Part shown: positions 48,694 through 58,276 of the stretch, one piece after another | Layout of the letters: each line of letters opens with the position of its first letter | How positions within the stretch are numbered: position 1 is the stretch's first letter | Assembly (NCBI RefSeq): GCF_000505665.1 | Contig: NC_023033.1 | Location: 992,001 to 1,056,000, forward strand | DNA: 64,000 nucleotides | DNA from: Thermosynechococcus sp. NK55a | Lineage (GTDB): Bacteria; Cyanobacteriota; Cyanobacteriia; Thermosynechococcales; Thermosynechococcaceae | Direction of reading: 5' to 3' | The notes under the pieces: generated by a model | The model's database searches: none | The model's input: only the letters and a program-made list of their open reading frames with translations | What the model was told of the DNA's origin: nothing | Program-made: the position numbers and the translations under genes

Positions 48694-50301
48694 ATGGCCT
48701 TCCGGGTCTTGGTACGGGTATGGTTCCTTACCTTTATCGGTCTTGTGGGCGTGGTTGCCGCTATTACTGCCGCTCAAAACAACAGCAGTGCTACAGCCCT
48801 CCTCAAAAAGATGGAAACACCGGAGGGTTACTGTGACAATCATGAAGGTCAAGGCGCGATTTTCTGTCGCCACAGCGGAGACCGAATCTACGCACAAATT
48901 CTTATTACTCCTGGCCCTTATCCTGGACCTTCTTCTCCTGGATCATCTCCTGAACCTTCTTCTAGTGGTGCCGGAAAGAGTTTATTGAATCCCATTAGCC
49001 CGGTACCACCTCCTTTAGTGCAACCGCCAGTCGGTGCACCACCGGTTTTGTTTCTGCCCACGATTACCTCTTCACTGGCAAATAATAATTTCAGTCAGGT
49101 CATCAGCCTTCTAGAGCAGAAAAATACTCAAAGCTTTTTGGCTTACTTTGGGCGTCCTTTAGATGTTCCTGAGTTATCCAGCAAGAAAATTCAAGCAATT
49201 CTACAAGAGCAGGCCCTGCAAACGGGGAAAAAACCAGCTGTCATCTATGTCCTCAGCCGTCCGAATCAGACGGATTTACTGGCCATTACACCACAAGGAG
49301 ATCCCCTTTACCGAGCAGTGGGGGGTGTGGGCCAAGATCGCCTCCTCAAAATGGCGGAAACCTTTACTAATTTGGTGCGGGATCCCCGCTTAGTCAATAC
49401 CCGCGCCTATTTGCCTGCAGCTCAGCAGTTGTACCAGTGGCTCATTGCCCCCCTGCGGGCAGGCCTGGAAGCCCAACAGATTGATACTTTGGTGTTCATT
49501 CCTGACGACGGTTTGCGAGGGATACCGCTGGCGGCACTCCATGACGGCCAAAACTTTTTGGTAGAGCGCTTTAGCGTCGGCTTGGTTCCCAGTATGAGCC
49601 TCACGGACACTCGCTATGTGAATATCAAAGAAGCCCGCATCTTGGCCATGGGAGCGTCTGACTTCCCCGACCAATCCCCCTTACCGGCAGTGCCTGTAGA
49701 ATTACAGCAAGTGGCTCAGGATCTAGGGGGGGGAGCAGTCTTCCTGAATGAGGCCTTTACCCTTGCCAATTTTAAGAAACAGCACCGTCAGGGCACCTAT
49801 GGCGTGATTCACTTAGCAACCCATGGCGAATTTCGACCAGGAGCTCCCCAAAACTCCTACATTGCGTTTCGGGACAGTCGGCTCAATTTAATTCAGTTGC
49901 GAAACCTACGCCTCTATCGTCCGCCAATAGAGCTGCTCACTCTCAGTGCCTGTCGCACAGCAGTGGGTGATTTGGATGCCGAATTGGGGTTTGCAGGTTT
50001 GGCGGTGCAAGCGGGCGTGAAGTCGGCGGTGGCCAGCCTGTGGTATGTGAGTGATGAGGGCACATTGGCTTTGATGACCCGGTTCTATAAGCATTTAAAT
50101 ACGGCACCAATAAAAGCAGAGGCTCTGCGCCAAGCCCAACTGGAGATGTTGCGAGGCGAGGTAACCGTCAAGGGCAACCAACTGCAGACACCCCAGGGAG
50201 AGATTCCACTGCCGCCAGAGGTTGCCAAAGGGCGGGGCGATCGCCCCCTGAGTCATCCCTATTACTGGGCAGCTTTTACCATGATTGGCAATCCCTGGTA
50301 A
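48694..50301 (+). CDS. Secreted or membrane-anchored CHAT-domain peptidase
   Basis: A 535-residue protein with an N-terminal hydrophobic segment (about 9-27, VWFLTFIGLVGVVAAITAA), a Pro/Ser-rich linker (about 70-118), then a caspase-like CHAT domain (about 230-535). The catalytic pair is intact: H377 in IHLATHGEF and C420 in LTLSACRTAVG. CHAT enzymes cut specific targets; in cyanobacteria they appear alone or fused to TPR or adhesin domains, and the partner is unknown here. The N-terminal tail has a CDNHEGQGAIFC cysteine pair. It lies 219 bases after the PP2C gene. Confidence 0.9.
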   Translation: MAFRVLVRVWFLTFIGLVGVVAAITAAQNNSSATALLKKMETPEGYCDNHEGQGAIFCRHSGDRIYAQILITPGPYPGPSSPGSSPEPSSSGAGKSLLNPISPVPPPLVQPPVGAPPVLFLPTITSSLANNNFSQVISLLEQKNTQSFLAYFGRPLDVPELSSKKIQAILQEQALQTGKKPAVIYVLSRPNQTDLLAITPQGDPLYRAVGGVGQDRLLKMAETFTNLVRDPRLVNTRAYLPAAQQLYQWLIAPLRAGLEAQQIDTLVFIPDDGLRGIPLAALHDGQNFLVERFSVGLVPSMSLTDTRYVNIKEARILAMGASDFPDQSPLPAVPVELQQVAQDLGGGAVFLNEAFTLANFKKQHRQGTYGVIHLATHGEFRPGAPQNSYIAFRDSRLNLIQLRNLRLYRPPIELLTLSACRTAVGDLDAELGFAGLAVQAGVKSAVASLWYVSDEGTLALMTRFYKHLNTAPIKAEALRQAQLEMLRGEVTVKGNQLQTPQGEIPLPPEVAKGRGDRPLSHPYYWAAFTMIGNPW

Positions 50302-50308
50302 GAGCCCC

Positions 50309-51271
50309 CTAGCGTTCAGGGCGGGCTGTAGCGAAAATTTCTTCTAAAATCTCGGACGCACCCTGTTCACGAAGTTTTAAGGCCAAGCGGGTGCCCAGTT
50401 CTTCTGCCGTGGCCACATCTGCTGTGAGACTGTCTTTGACAAGGCGTTGGCCATCTAGACTTGCCACTAGGCCTGTTAAGGTCAGTTGACCATTTTCAAT
50501 CACTGTGTGAACGCCAATGGGAACTTGGCAGCCCCCCTCTAATTGCCGCAGGAAGGCTCGCTCCGCTAGGCAACGGGCTGCTGTCTCCGGATGTTCAAGG
50601 GTTTTCACCAAAGCCAAAATGTCGGCATCCGCGGCGCGGCATTCAATACCCAAAGCGCCCTGACCGACAGCATAGAGGGATACCGTTGCTGGCAAAACTT
50701 GGCTGATGCGATCGCCAAACCCCAAACGCCGCAGACCAGCTACCGCCAAAATCAGGGCATCGTATTCCCCAGCATCCAATTTGGCGAGGCGGGTATTTAG
50801 GTTGCCCCGTACATCCTTGAAGGTGAGATGGGGATAGTAGTGGCGCAGTTGGGCCAAGCGTCGCAATGACGAGGTACCAATGACTGTACCTTCGGGGAGA
50901 GTATCAATGGTGTGTCCTGTCCATTTCGCACCTAAAACGAGGGCATCCGCGGGGTCTTCCCGTTCGGTAATCGCGCCCAAAACCAAGCCGTCAGGCAACT
51001 TAGTGGGTAAATCCTTCAGGGAATGGACAGCCAAATCAGTTTCGCCCCGCAGCATTGAGAGTTCTAGCTCTTTGGTAAACAGCCCCTTATCGCCAATTTT
51101 GGCAAGGGCAACATCCAGGATATTGTCCCCTTGGGTCGTCATTGTCACCACCTCAAAGGGGCGATCGCGATGGTGGGTTTGCAGTTGCGCCTGTACCCAT
51201 TCCGTTTGCACAAGAGCGAGTTGACTTTTGCGGGAACCAATGCGAACCGGACGGGATGAGGTGGCAATCAT
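50309..51271 (-). CDS. hemC: Hydroxymethylbilane synthase (porphobilinogen deaminase)
   Basis: Condenses four porphobilinogen molecules into the linear tetrapyrrole that leads to haem, chlorophyll and bilins. The N-terminal [37 protein letters not shown] and the dipyrromethane-cofactor Cys in [13 protein letters not shown] are present. It has 320 residues, normal length. It overlaps nothing and converges with the CHAT gene at a 7-base gap. Confidence 0.97.
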   Translation of the reverse strand: MIATSSRPVRIGSRKSQLALVQTEWVQAQLQTHHRDRPFEVVTMTTQGDNILDVALAKIGDKGLFTKELELSMLRGETDLAVHSLKDLPTKLPDGLVLGAITEREDPADALVLGAKWTGHTIDTLPEGTVIGTSSLRRLAQLRHYYPHLTFKDVRGNLNTRLAKLDAGEYDALILAVAGLRRLGFGDRISQVLPATVSLYAVGQGALGIECRAADADILALVKTLEHPETAARCLAERAFLRQLEGGCQVPIGVHTVIENGQLTLTGLVASLDGQRLVKDSLTADVATAEELGTRLALKLREQGASEILEEIFATARPER

Positions 51272-51344
51272 AGCGTTGAGCGTGCAGCGGACAGCATCCA
51301 GCCATTATAAGTCGCGTGGATCCCAAGGGGCAAGATCAGTGATT

Positions 51345-52679
51345 TTAGGGATGGGTACAAGCGGCAATAATTCCTGCTGCCCCGCCAGAGACCACTTGAA
51401 TGGGTACCCCTAGAGCCTCCTCCACAGTGGCTAAAGGCACATCATCGAGAAAAACGGGGGCATCGTGCTTGAGCATGAGACTGGGCAGGAGGAGGCGATC
51501 GCCCAGGGGTTTGCCCTTCAGGTGATAAATCAAATCATGGCCGGTCAGTAGCCCTGTCACTGACATCCGCTGTCCCCAATAGTCACTGGCCAAGGCATAA
51601 AGATCAAGGCGCAAGTTCTCAATCTGATTGAGGCGTGCCACCAACGGTTCAAAAGCCTGTTCCACCGTATTGCCGACCACCCAACTGAGATGCCGCGACT
51701 GTGGTAGGCGTTGAGGGAGCTGTTGGGCGTGAAGGTCAAACTCTTCTAGGAACAGGCGAATGGTGCCCACTCCATTACTGAGTTGTGGATAGTCCTGATA
51801 GTGGGCTGCTGGCGGTAACGGCCACCCAGCAATCAAGAACCATTCATCCGCCAGCCAAGCAAAGGGGGTTTGCCACTGCCGTTCAAATTGCTGCTGCAAA
51901 GCCTGTACCCGTTGAATCACTGCTTGGGCATGGTCGGAGGTGACGGGGGTGAGTTCATCCTCAGCAGGGCGAAAGCGGGTCAGCCCTACGGGCACTACAG
52001 CCACTGAGAGGACTGTTGGGCAATCAGGATCATAGAACTGGGCTAAATCTCGCAGTGTTTGCTCTAGGCACTCGCCATCATTAATACCTGGACAAACAAC
52101 AACTTGAGCATGGAGTTGTAGCCGCTGTTCCTGAAACCAGCGGATCTGTTGCAGAATCTCTCCAGCGCGGGGATTTTTCAGTAGGCGTTGGCGGACACTG
52201 GGCACTGTAGCATGAACAGAAATGTAAAGGGGGGAAAGGCGCAAGCGGGCAATGCGCTGCCACTCTGAGGGGAGGAGGTTTGTGAGGGTAATATAACTGC
52301 CATAGAGAAAACTTAGGCGGTAGTCGTCGTCCTTAATATAGAGGCTTTCCCGTTTGCCGGGCGGTTGTTGATCAATAAAACAAAAGGGGCAGCGATTGTT
52401 GCACTGCATTAGACCATCAAAGAGGGCAGTGGTAAATTCTAGGCCTAAATCTTCGTCAATATCTTTTTCGATTTCGAGAATGTAGGTTTGGCCGTCTTTG
52501 CCCAGCACTTCAAGAGTGAGGTATTCATCGGCACAGAGAAAGCGGTAGTCAATTAGATCGCGGGGGCGATCGCCATTAATGGCCACCAAAGCATCACCGG
52601 GTTCAAATCCCAACTCCGCGGCAATGGAGCCAGGCTTCACAGCAGCTACAAGAGCCGGTCGAAGGGCGCGATCGCTCAT
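51345..52679 (-). CDS. DUF512 radical SAM protein with N-terminal PDZ domain
   Basis: A 444-residue protein of the DUF512/PDZ family found across cyanobacteria and firmicutes. The PDZ domain occupies about residues 10-80 (VKPGSIAAELGFEPGDALVAING). The radical SAM cluster motif CNNRCPFC is at 93-100 (C93, C97 and C100). The segment TVLSVAVVPVGLTRFRP and the C-terminal GHDLIYHLKGKPLGDRLLLPS are conserved in the family. Substrate unknown. It lies 73 bases upstream of hemC on the same strand, and co-transcription with tetrapyrrole synthesis is possible. Confidence 0.9.
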   Translation of the reverse strand: MSDRALRPALVAAVKPGSIAAELGFEPGDALVAINGDRPRDLIDYRFLCADEYLTLEVLGKDGQTYILEIEKDIDEDLGLEFTTALFDGLMQCNNRCPFCFIDQQPPGKRESLYIKDDDYRLSFLYGSYITLTNLLPSEWQRIARLRLSPLYISVHATVPSVRQRLLKNPRAGEILQQIRWFQEQRLQLHAQVVVCPGINDGECLEQTLRDLAQFYDPDCPTVLSVAVVPVGLTRFRPAEDELTPVTSDHAQAVIQRVQALQQQFERQWQTPFAWLADEWFLIAGWPLPPAAHYQDYPQLSNGVGTIRLFLEEFDLHAQQLPQRLPQSRHLSWVVGNTVEQAFEPLVARLNQIENLRLDLYALASDYWGQRMSVTGLLTGHDLIYHLKGKPLGDRLLLPSLMLKHDAPVFLDDVPLATVEEALGVPIQVVSGGAAGIIAACTHP

Positions 52680-52860
52680 CGTTCAGAGGTGTTCACAGGT
52701 CTTCAAAGGTCGGGCAAAATTCTCTGTTACAGGTGGAGTCACCTCCCATCTTTTAATGTACCCTAGGTCGCTTCGCCCCTCGGGATTCTCAAAGCAGCGC
52801 TAGGATTGATATAGTGGTGTTCGATGTTCTAAATATTTCTCAATATTGACGAGGAAAATA

Positions 52861-53088
52861 ATGGGGTCATTGGCAATTGGCTTTACCGTCGGTGCAGGTA
52901 ACTTCCTCCCCTTTTATGGGGTGTTGCTGCTGGGTTTAATTGCTGCCGTGAGCATTGGCCTCATTGCATGGTACAACTCAAAGCGTCCCCCGGGTTGGGA
53001 AAATGCCGATCGCCCCAGTTTTATTCCTAACTTGAATCTCGAAGAGCCTGCACCCACCCTTAACCCTGATGAGACCACAGATTCGTGA
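52861..53088 (+). CDS. Small single-span membrane protein, cyanobacterial
   Basis: A 75-residue protein with one hydrophobic segment (about 18-40, FLPFYGVLLLGLIAAVSIGLIAW) and a polar acidic tail (RPSFIPNLNLEEPAP). It starts at ATG 52861 with GACGAGG ahead; a TTG 15 bases upstream is in frame but less likely. It resembles small photosystem-assembly or hypothetical proteins of cyanobacteria by size and layout, but no family can be named with confidence. Its stop overlaps the start of the ABC exporter gene by 4 bases (GTGA), so the two are co-translated. Confidence 0.75.
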   Translation: MGSLAIGFTVGAGNFLPFYGVLLLGLIAAVSIGLIAWYNSKRPPGWENADRPSFIPNLNLEEPAPTLNPDETTDS

Positions 53089-54713
53089 AGCTATTTCGGA
53101 TTCTCCTGGAAGCCGCCTGGCCGACGATTGTGGCAGCAGCGATCGCCGGACTTCTCAACGGTGGCAGCACGGCTGCGCTCATTGCCCTCATTAATGCCGC
53201 TTTGCAGAAAACCCCTGCCCTCCAACGTCTCTTGCCTGGGGGCTTTATTCTCCTCGGCACACTACTGCTGTTGACCCACTTTACCTCCCAAGTACTGCTG
53301 GTGCGGGCTGCCCAACAGGCAGTTTATGAAATGCGCCTCCTCCTCAGTCGGCAGATTCTCGCTTCACCCCTACGCCAGTTAGAAGCCATTGGTAATCCCC
53401 AGCTGCTTGCAACGCTGACAGAGGACGTGGATGCTGTCTCCCGTTCCTTTTCCGTGTTGCCCAATCTTTTTAATGCCATTGCCATTGTGATTGGCTGTCT
53501 TATTTACATGGGTTGGTTGTCGCCGCCCCTCTTTTTTGCCCTTGTCGCCTTAATTGCCATTGGTACTGGCAGCTACTTATTTCTAGCGGGCAGAGCACAA
53601 AAATTCCTAGAGCGAGCACGGCAGCAACAGGATCACCTTTTTCACCACTTTCGGACACTCACGGAGGGCAACAAAGAACTCAAGCTGAATCGACAACGGC
53701 GACTCGCCTTCTTCTATGGGGAATTGACACCCACAGCTCAAAAAACACGGCAGCAAAATGAACTAGGGTACATGGTGTTTGCCATTGCTGCCAGTTGGGG
53801 GCAGCTGCTGTTGTTTGTGACAATTGGCTTCTTTCTCTTTACACTGCCCCATTTGCTGGGAGCCACACCCACGGTTCTCTCAGGCTATGTTCTCACAATT
53901 ATCTACCTCATGCTGCCGATGCAACAGGTGATTGATGCCATTCCAGTGTTTAGTCGTGCCAGGGTTGCCCTCAAGAAAGTGGAATCCCTGCAACTCAGCC
54001 TTGGGGATCTGCGCCAAGATATTAATAATAGGGGTGAGCTTCCTCCCTTTGGTTGGAAAACCCTCTCTCTCCTGCAGATTTGCCATCAGTACCGCGGTAG
54101 CCACAAGGATGAACCCGCAGCCTTTACCCTTGGCCCCTTAAGTTTGACCATTGAGGCCGGGGAACTGGTCTTTATTGTCGGTGGTAATGGCAGCGGCAAA
54201 TCCACCCTCGCCAAAATTATTACCGGACTCTACATGCCCGATCAAGGGGAAATTTGGGTGGATGATCACTGTTTGCAGCCTGAGGACTACGAATGGTATC
54301 GGCAACACTTTGCTGCTGTCTTTAGTGATTTTTACCTCTTTGACTCGCTGTTGGGAATTGAATCTCCAGAACGCCTAGCCGTCATCCCACATTACCTTGA
54401 AAAACTGCGCCTCAGTCACAAAGTTCGCCTAGAAGGCAACCGCTTTTCAACGACTTCTCTCTCGCAAGGGGAGCGCAAGCGTTTGGCGTTGTTGATGGCC
54501 TATCTCGACGATCGCCCGGCCTACCTCTTTGATGAATGGGCAGCGGATCAAGACCCGGTGTTTCGGGATATTTTCTACCGCCAGCTGCTCCCAGAACTAA
54601 AAGCCCAGGGCAAAACAGTCTTTGTGATTAGCCATGACGATCGCTATTTCGATATCGCCGATCGCCTGATTAAACTGGACTATGGCCAACTGGTGGTGGC
54701 CTCTCACCCCTAG
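53085..54713 (+). CDS. Cyclic-peptide/siderophore-type ABC exporter (PvdE/SyrD-like), TMD-NBD half transporter
   Basis: A 542-residue half-transporter: six membrane helices (about 10-300), then an ATPase domain with Walker [12 protein letters not shown]-loop region [13 protein letters not shown], an altered signature [12 protein letters not shown] in place of LSGGQ, Walker [14 protein letters not shown] and switch [10 protein letters not shown]. This is the layout of SyrD/PvdE/YojI exporters that move peptides or siderophore precursors. It starts with GTG. It converges with ntcA with a 4-base overlap. Confidence 0.88.
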   Translation: MKLFRILLEAAWPTIVAAAIAGLLNGGSTAALIALINAALQKTPALQRLLPGGFILLGTLLLLTHFTSQVLLVRAAQQAVYEMRLLLSRQILASPLRQLEAIGNPQLLATLTEDVDAVSRSFSVLPNLFNAIAIVIGCLIYMGWLSPPLFFALVALIAIGTGSYLFLAGRAQKFLERARQQQDHLFHHFRTLTEGNKELKLNRQRRLAFFYGELTPTAQKTRQQNELGYMVFAIAASWGQLLLFVTIGFFLFTLPHLLGATPTVLSGYVLTIIYLMLPMQQVIDAIPVFSRARVALKKVESLQLSLGDLRQDINNRGELPPFGWKTLSLLQICHQYRGSHKDEPAAFTLGPLSLTIEAGELVFIVGGNGSGKSTLAKIITGLYMPDQGEIWVDDHCLQPEDYEWYRQHFAAVFSDFYLFDSLLGIESPERLAVIPHYLEKLRLSHKVRLEGNRFSTTSLSQGERKRLALLMAYLDDRPAYLFDEWAADQDPVFRDIFYRQLLPELKAQGKTVFVISHDDRYFDIADRLIKLDYGQLVVASHP

Positions 54714-55375
54714 GTAAACTGCTGGCTCAGCATCAGCGGATTATGCACCGTGATTTTCTTTTTGTGAATTGAGATCATGTTTTGATCTCGCAGTTCCCCG
54801 AGCAGACGGGTTACCGTTACCCGCGTCGAACCAATGGCCTCGGCGATCGCCTGATGGGAAAGCTTTAAATCCACCATTACCCCAGCACTGGTGGGTACGC
54901 CAAAGTCACGGCAAAGAATCAGCAAAAAGCTCACCAAGCGCGATCCCATATCGCGGTGGGCAAGGGTTTCAATCATCATCTCCGTTTGCAAAATCCGCGA
55001 TGACAGCCCCTGAATCATAAACATGGGTAGTTCTGGATCCTGCTTCATGGCTTTTTCCACCTGCTCGATGGGAACGGCCAATAGCTCCACATTCGTAAAT
55101 GCCACCGCATGGTAAAAGCGATCGGAGCGGGTGCCTGTAATGAGGGACAAGACTCCAAATACCGTATTTTCCCGCAGCAGTGCCACTGTGATTTCTTCGC
55201 CCCCTTCATACACCCGTGAGAGCTTGACCGCCCCCTTCAGTAGAAAATAGACTTTTTCAGCTGGATCCCCCGGAAAGAAAATGGTTTTTCCGCGTTCGTA
55301 GGTTTCAGTTGTGGAGGGAAACAGGCCACTGGCCATGTGGCGAAAGACTGGTGCTAAGGGTTCGTCTTTGTTCAT
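54710..55375 (-). CDS. ntcA: Global nitrogen regulator NtcA
   Basis: CRP/FNR-family activator of nitrogen-assimilation genes in cyanobacteria, active as a dimer with 2-oxoglutarate and PipX. Starting at ATG 55375 the protein is 221 residues. The effector domain has [20 protein letters not shown], and the DNA-binding helix-turn-helix is [24 protein letters not shown], the NtcA signature helix. An ATG at 55441 is also in frame and would add 22 residues; the shorter start matches NtcA. NtcA's target glnA has a perfect NtcA box in this window. Confidence 0.97.
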   Translation of the reverse strand: MNKDEPLAPVFRHMASGLFPSTTETYERGKTIFFPGDPAEKVYFLLKGAVKLSRVYEGGEEITVALLRENTVFGVLSLITGTRSDRFYHAVAFTNVELLAVPIEQVEKAMKQDPELPMFMIQGLSSRILQTEMMIETLAHRDMGSRLVSFLLILCRDFGVPTSAGVMVDLKLSHQAIAEAIGSTRVTVTRLLGELRDQNMISIHKKKITVHNPLMLSQQFT

Positions 55376-55549
55376 GAGTCGTGTGTCAATCCAAGGTGGT
55401 TGAATGGGTGGTGTAGCGATCGCATAGGGTGCTGTCGGCATTGATATTCCCCCAACAATGCAACTCTCTCAACACCAGCCAATCTCGCTCTGGGTGTAGA
55501 GTTCAGCATTGACAGATCAGTAAAACCAATTCAGGGGCATTTTTTTGTA

Positions 55550-56248
55550 TCATGCCACACTTTTTTTCGAGAGAATTAAGGGCGGACGCAAAAGGAAGTA
55601 ACCCAATACTCCTACAAAGGGGACAAGGCTCCACCACCGCCACGGTGAGTTTTCTAGGCCTCGCCGTTGCCAGTCATCCACCAGCAGCACGGGCAAGAGT
55701 AACGACAGTAGGCAAAAGTCAAGGGTCATCACATGAATAAAGCGGCTGCTGTGCCACTGCTGCCAAAAGTCTCGCCAGTCGCCGGCAAGTAAGCCATAGC
55801 TCAGAAAGATGACCGCCACTAGAAAAATCCCAATTCCAGTGATCCGCGATTCCCAAAGACGTACACCCCTATTGAGTTCTCCTGTGAAGAGGGGTGCAGG
55901 CTGTCGCAGGATCAAATAGGGCAACAGGGCAAAGGCACCCACGGCAAAACTGAAAGCAGCAAATGGCCACGCGGGAAATCGCTGCCCTTGACCATCCACG
56001 ACGAGTAATGCGGTATAAATCAGTGGCCACACACCCATCAAATTAAAGAGACTGACAATGAGGGGGTTAATGCCCTGCCAGTCTCCAGTAGCTAGCCGTT
56101 GAATGAGTGTCAGCGTTTGCGGTTGATCGGGGGGCGCAAAACCAAAACTATAGACAATCAGCCCCACCCAGAGAACGGCCAAGAAAAGCCGTAGGACTCG
56201 GTATGAGTTGGCAAGGGGGCTGTGAATGGCTGTTTCTTCGATGGTCAT
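55550..56248 (-). CDS. Polytopic membrane protein of unknown function
   Basis: A 232-residue protein with about seven hydrophobic segments (for example LFLAVLWVGLIVYSFGFA, LIVSLFNLMGVWPLIYTALLVV and FLVAVIFLSYGLL) and no catalytic motif that I recognise. The start ATG at 56248 overlaps the end of the upstream gene by 4 bases, so the two are co-translated. The layout is seen in other cyanobacteria, but no role can be given. Confidence 0.75.
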   Translation of the reverse strand: MTIEETAIHSPLANSYRVLRLFLAVLWVGLIVYSFGFAPPDQPQTLTLIQRLATGDWQGINPLIVSLFNLMGVWPLIYTALLVVDGQGQRFPAWPFAAFSFAVGAFALLPYLILRQPAPLFTGELNRGVRLWESRITGIGIFLVAVIFLSYGLLAGDWRDFWQQWHSSRFIHVMTLDFCLLSLLLPVLLVDDWQRRGLENSPWRWWSLVPFVGVLGYFLLRPPLILSKKSVA

Positions 56249-56910
56249 TGAGGGCTAGCAGCTAGGCTAGTTTGCGTAACTCCTGCTTTTTGCAGTTGCT
56301 TGGTAAATTGGGGAAGGACTGGCTGACACTGCCGAACAAAAGCAGCCAACCAATTGTCTAAATGCTCAATTTGTTCTCTATCGAGGTAAATATCACGGCT
56401 GGATTGGTACGACCGATAAACGACCCGGCCCTCATTGGTCACCGTAAAGTCAGCAAACCAACTGCTGTAGGGACGAGTGCCTCGCCAATAGTTGGCCACA
56501 ATCATCTTGCCAAGGTATTTCTGGGCAATATCGCCAATTTTGTTAAAGTGTTCGAGAACTTCTGCTAGGGTGAGGACTTTAGCTGCTGGCTCTTCCACGC
56601 TGCCAGGCTGAGGTAGGGTAATATCGCTGAGGTCTTCTTGAGGTTGCCTCGCCAGACCCATCAAAGCAAAGAGCTTCTGCTCCAGATTGGCGAGGTAGCT
56701 ATTGTAGGTTTGGCCACTGCGGCTGAGGGTTTGGTGCATCCGCACAATCAGATCAATTTCCGCCAACTTAGTTGCGGCTAAGGATTCTAAGCGCGATAAC
56801 TCCTCGGTAAAGGCCTCGCTGTCGCTCCCACTCACCTTTAGGCCAAGGGATTCAGCACGCTCTGCAAGCAGACGGCGAATGTAGTAGCGGGTCATGGGTG
56901 TGAGCGGCAT
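56245..56910 (-). CDS. Conserved cyanobacterial protein of unknown function
   Basis: A 221-residue soluble protein: a helical N-terminal region (RRLLAERAESLGLKVSGSD, with a coiled-coil-like stretch at about 30-75), then a C-terminal domain with MIVANYWRGTRPYSSWFADF and VVYRSYQSSRDIYLDREQI. No function is known to me. The frame starts at a TTG at 56925, but the ATG at 56910 is chosen; its AGGAG is only one base away, so the true start could be ATG 56895. Co-translated with the downstream membrane protein. Confidence 0.65.
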   Translation of the reverse strand: MPLTPMTRYYIRRLLAERAESLGLKVSGSDSEAFTEELSRLESLAATKLAEIDLIVRMHQTLSRSGQTYNSYLANLEQKLFALMGLARQPQEDLSDITLPQPGSVEEPAAKVLTLAEVLEHFNKIGDIAQKYLGKMIVANYWRGTRPYSSWFADFTVTNEGRVVYRSYQSSRDIYLDREQIEHLDNWLAAFVRQCQPVLPQFTKQLQKAGVTQTSLAASPQ

Positions 56911-56925
56911 ACTCCTAAACCTCAA

Positions 56926-57437
56926 ATGCAGTGAAAGCAGAAACAGGGAGAGTGTAAACTTTTGTAAATTAATCTAGCACGTTGCTTCCTCATGTTGCAG
57001 AGTAGGAATTTTGTTATATGAGTAAATTACCGGAGTAGTAAGAATTTACTCCAGGCAAACTGCTGTTCATTCCTCTCACCTATTCACTAATGTAGATGAT
57101 AGGAGCTGCTTCCTTCTCAGTGGTTTCACGGAAATTTATAGCATATTGACAAATTTTAATAAAACCAAAATCGGCTAGGATTAGCAGGTCTTGACACCGG
57201 TGAGCCCCCTAGTGAGCTGCACCTCCAGTTGTTCAACCGATTTTTCACTTGACGTGCTCTGCAATCTCCATCATGATGGAAGGAGTGGTTGGCTGTTTTG
57301 CTTGTTCAATATAGGCTATTGACAAAGCACTTTTCTTGAGGTCTAATTCAGAAAGCATTCACAGCTACCTCTGCCCTAGTGGAGTAGCCTGCATGGCTTA
57401 GCTCAATCTAGGGCGTGTCAATGTGTTCGAGAGTTTT
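56926..57437. other. 512-base control region upstream of desC
   Basis: AT-rich gap between divergent genes with no open frame of note. It holds the candidate structured RNA at 57167-57244 and a possible promoter region nearer desC. A 10-base inverted repeat, TCCATCATGA, lies near 57266-57290. No tRNA is found. Confidence 0.4.
57167..57244. ncRNA. Candidate structured RNA or leader element
   Basis: AAAATCGG at 57167-57174 pairs perfectly with CCGATTTT at 57237-57244. Inside, GGTGAGC (57199-57205) pairs with GCTGCACC (57217-57224, one bulged G) around a 10-base loop. On the plus strand it would lie in the desC leader about 190 bases before the start; on the minus strand the closing stem is followed by a T-rich tail. 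Which strand is transcribed cannot be told from the sequence. Confidence 0.3.
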
Positions 57438-58270
57438 ATGACATCTGTTTCTTTGTTGCCTTCGCGCCCCCTGCGTCCCAATTGGGGGGTGATTTTTTTA
57501 TGGGTATTGTCCATTTGGGAGCGTTGCTGGCCTTGGTGCCTGGGACGTTTTCATGGTCGGCAGTGCTCCTCTGTTTTGTCCTCTACTGGGTCTCTGGTGG
57601 TTTGGGGATTACTTTGGGATGGCATCGTCTTGTCACTCATCGTAGTTTCCAATGTCCGAAATGGCTGGAATACTTTTTTGTTTTTTGCGGTACTTTGGCC
57701 TGTGAGGGTGGCATCACTGAATGGGTCGGCCTCCACCGCAATCATCACCTCCACTCCGATCAAGAACTGGATCAGCACAATTCCCAAAAGGGCTTTTGGT
57801 GGTCCCACATGGGTTGGATGCTCCAAGAAGTGCCCGCTAAGGCAGCGGTGGAACGCCTTACCAAGGACATTAACACTGACCCTGTCTATCGCTTTTTGAA
57901 TCGGTATTTTCTCCTTATTCAAGTGGCTTTAGGGGTGTTGTTATATCTCTGGGGTGGACTGCCCTTTGTGGTCTGGGGCATCTTTGTCCGCCTGGTGCTG
58001 GTGTATCACCTAACTTGGTTTGTCAATAGTGCGACCCACAGGTTTGGCTACCGCACCTTTGAATCGGGCGATCGCTCCACAAATTGTTGGTGGGTTGCCC
58101 TCTTGACGTTTGGTGAAGGCTGGCACAACAACCACCACGCCTATCCCCATTCGGCACGCCACGGTCTGCAATGGTGGGAATTTGATATCACGTGGATCAC
58201 AATTCGAGCACTGCAAGTAATGGGTCTGGCCCAAAAGGTGCGGCTTGTGGAAGCCCCCAGGAATCAGTAA
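57438..58270 (+). CDS. desC: Acyl-lipid/acyl-CoA delta-9 desaturase (DesC type), split by a poly-T frameshift
   Basis: Membrane di-iron desaturase that introduces the first double bond into stearoyl chains of membrane lipids. Histidine boxes are intact: GWHRLVTHRSF (H-x4-H), GLHRNHHLHSDQE (HxxHH) and GEGWHNNHHAYPHSARHG. The first frame from ATG 57438 encodes the expected N-terminus (SLLPSRPLRPNWGVIF), and the rest continues in another frame from about 57500. They join if the T7 at 57493-57499 had one more T (WGVIFFMGIVHLGALLAL), giving 277 residues. Confidence 0.85.
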
Positions 58271-58276
58271 AAGCCC

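Noticed and set aside
55441-55560. Possible NtcA box upstream of ntcA
   Set aside because: Only half-site resemblances (TAC/GTA at wrong spacing) were found; no GTA-N8-TAC occurs there.
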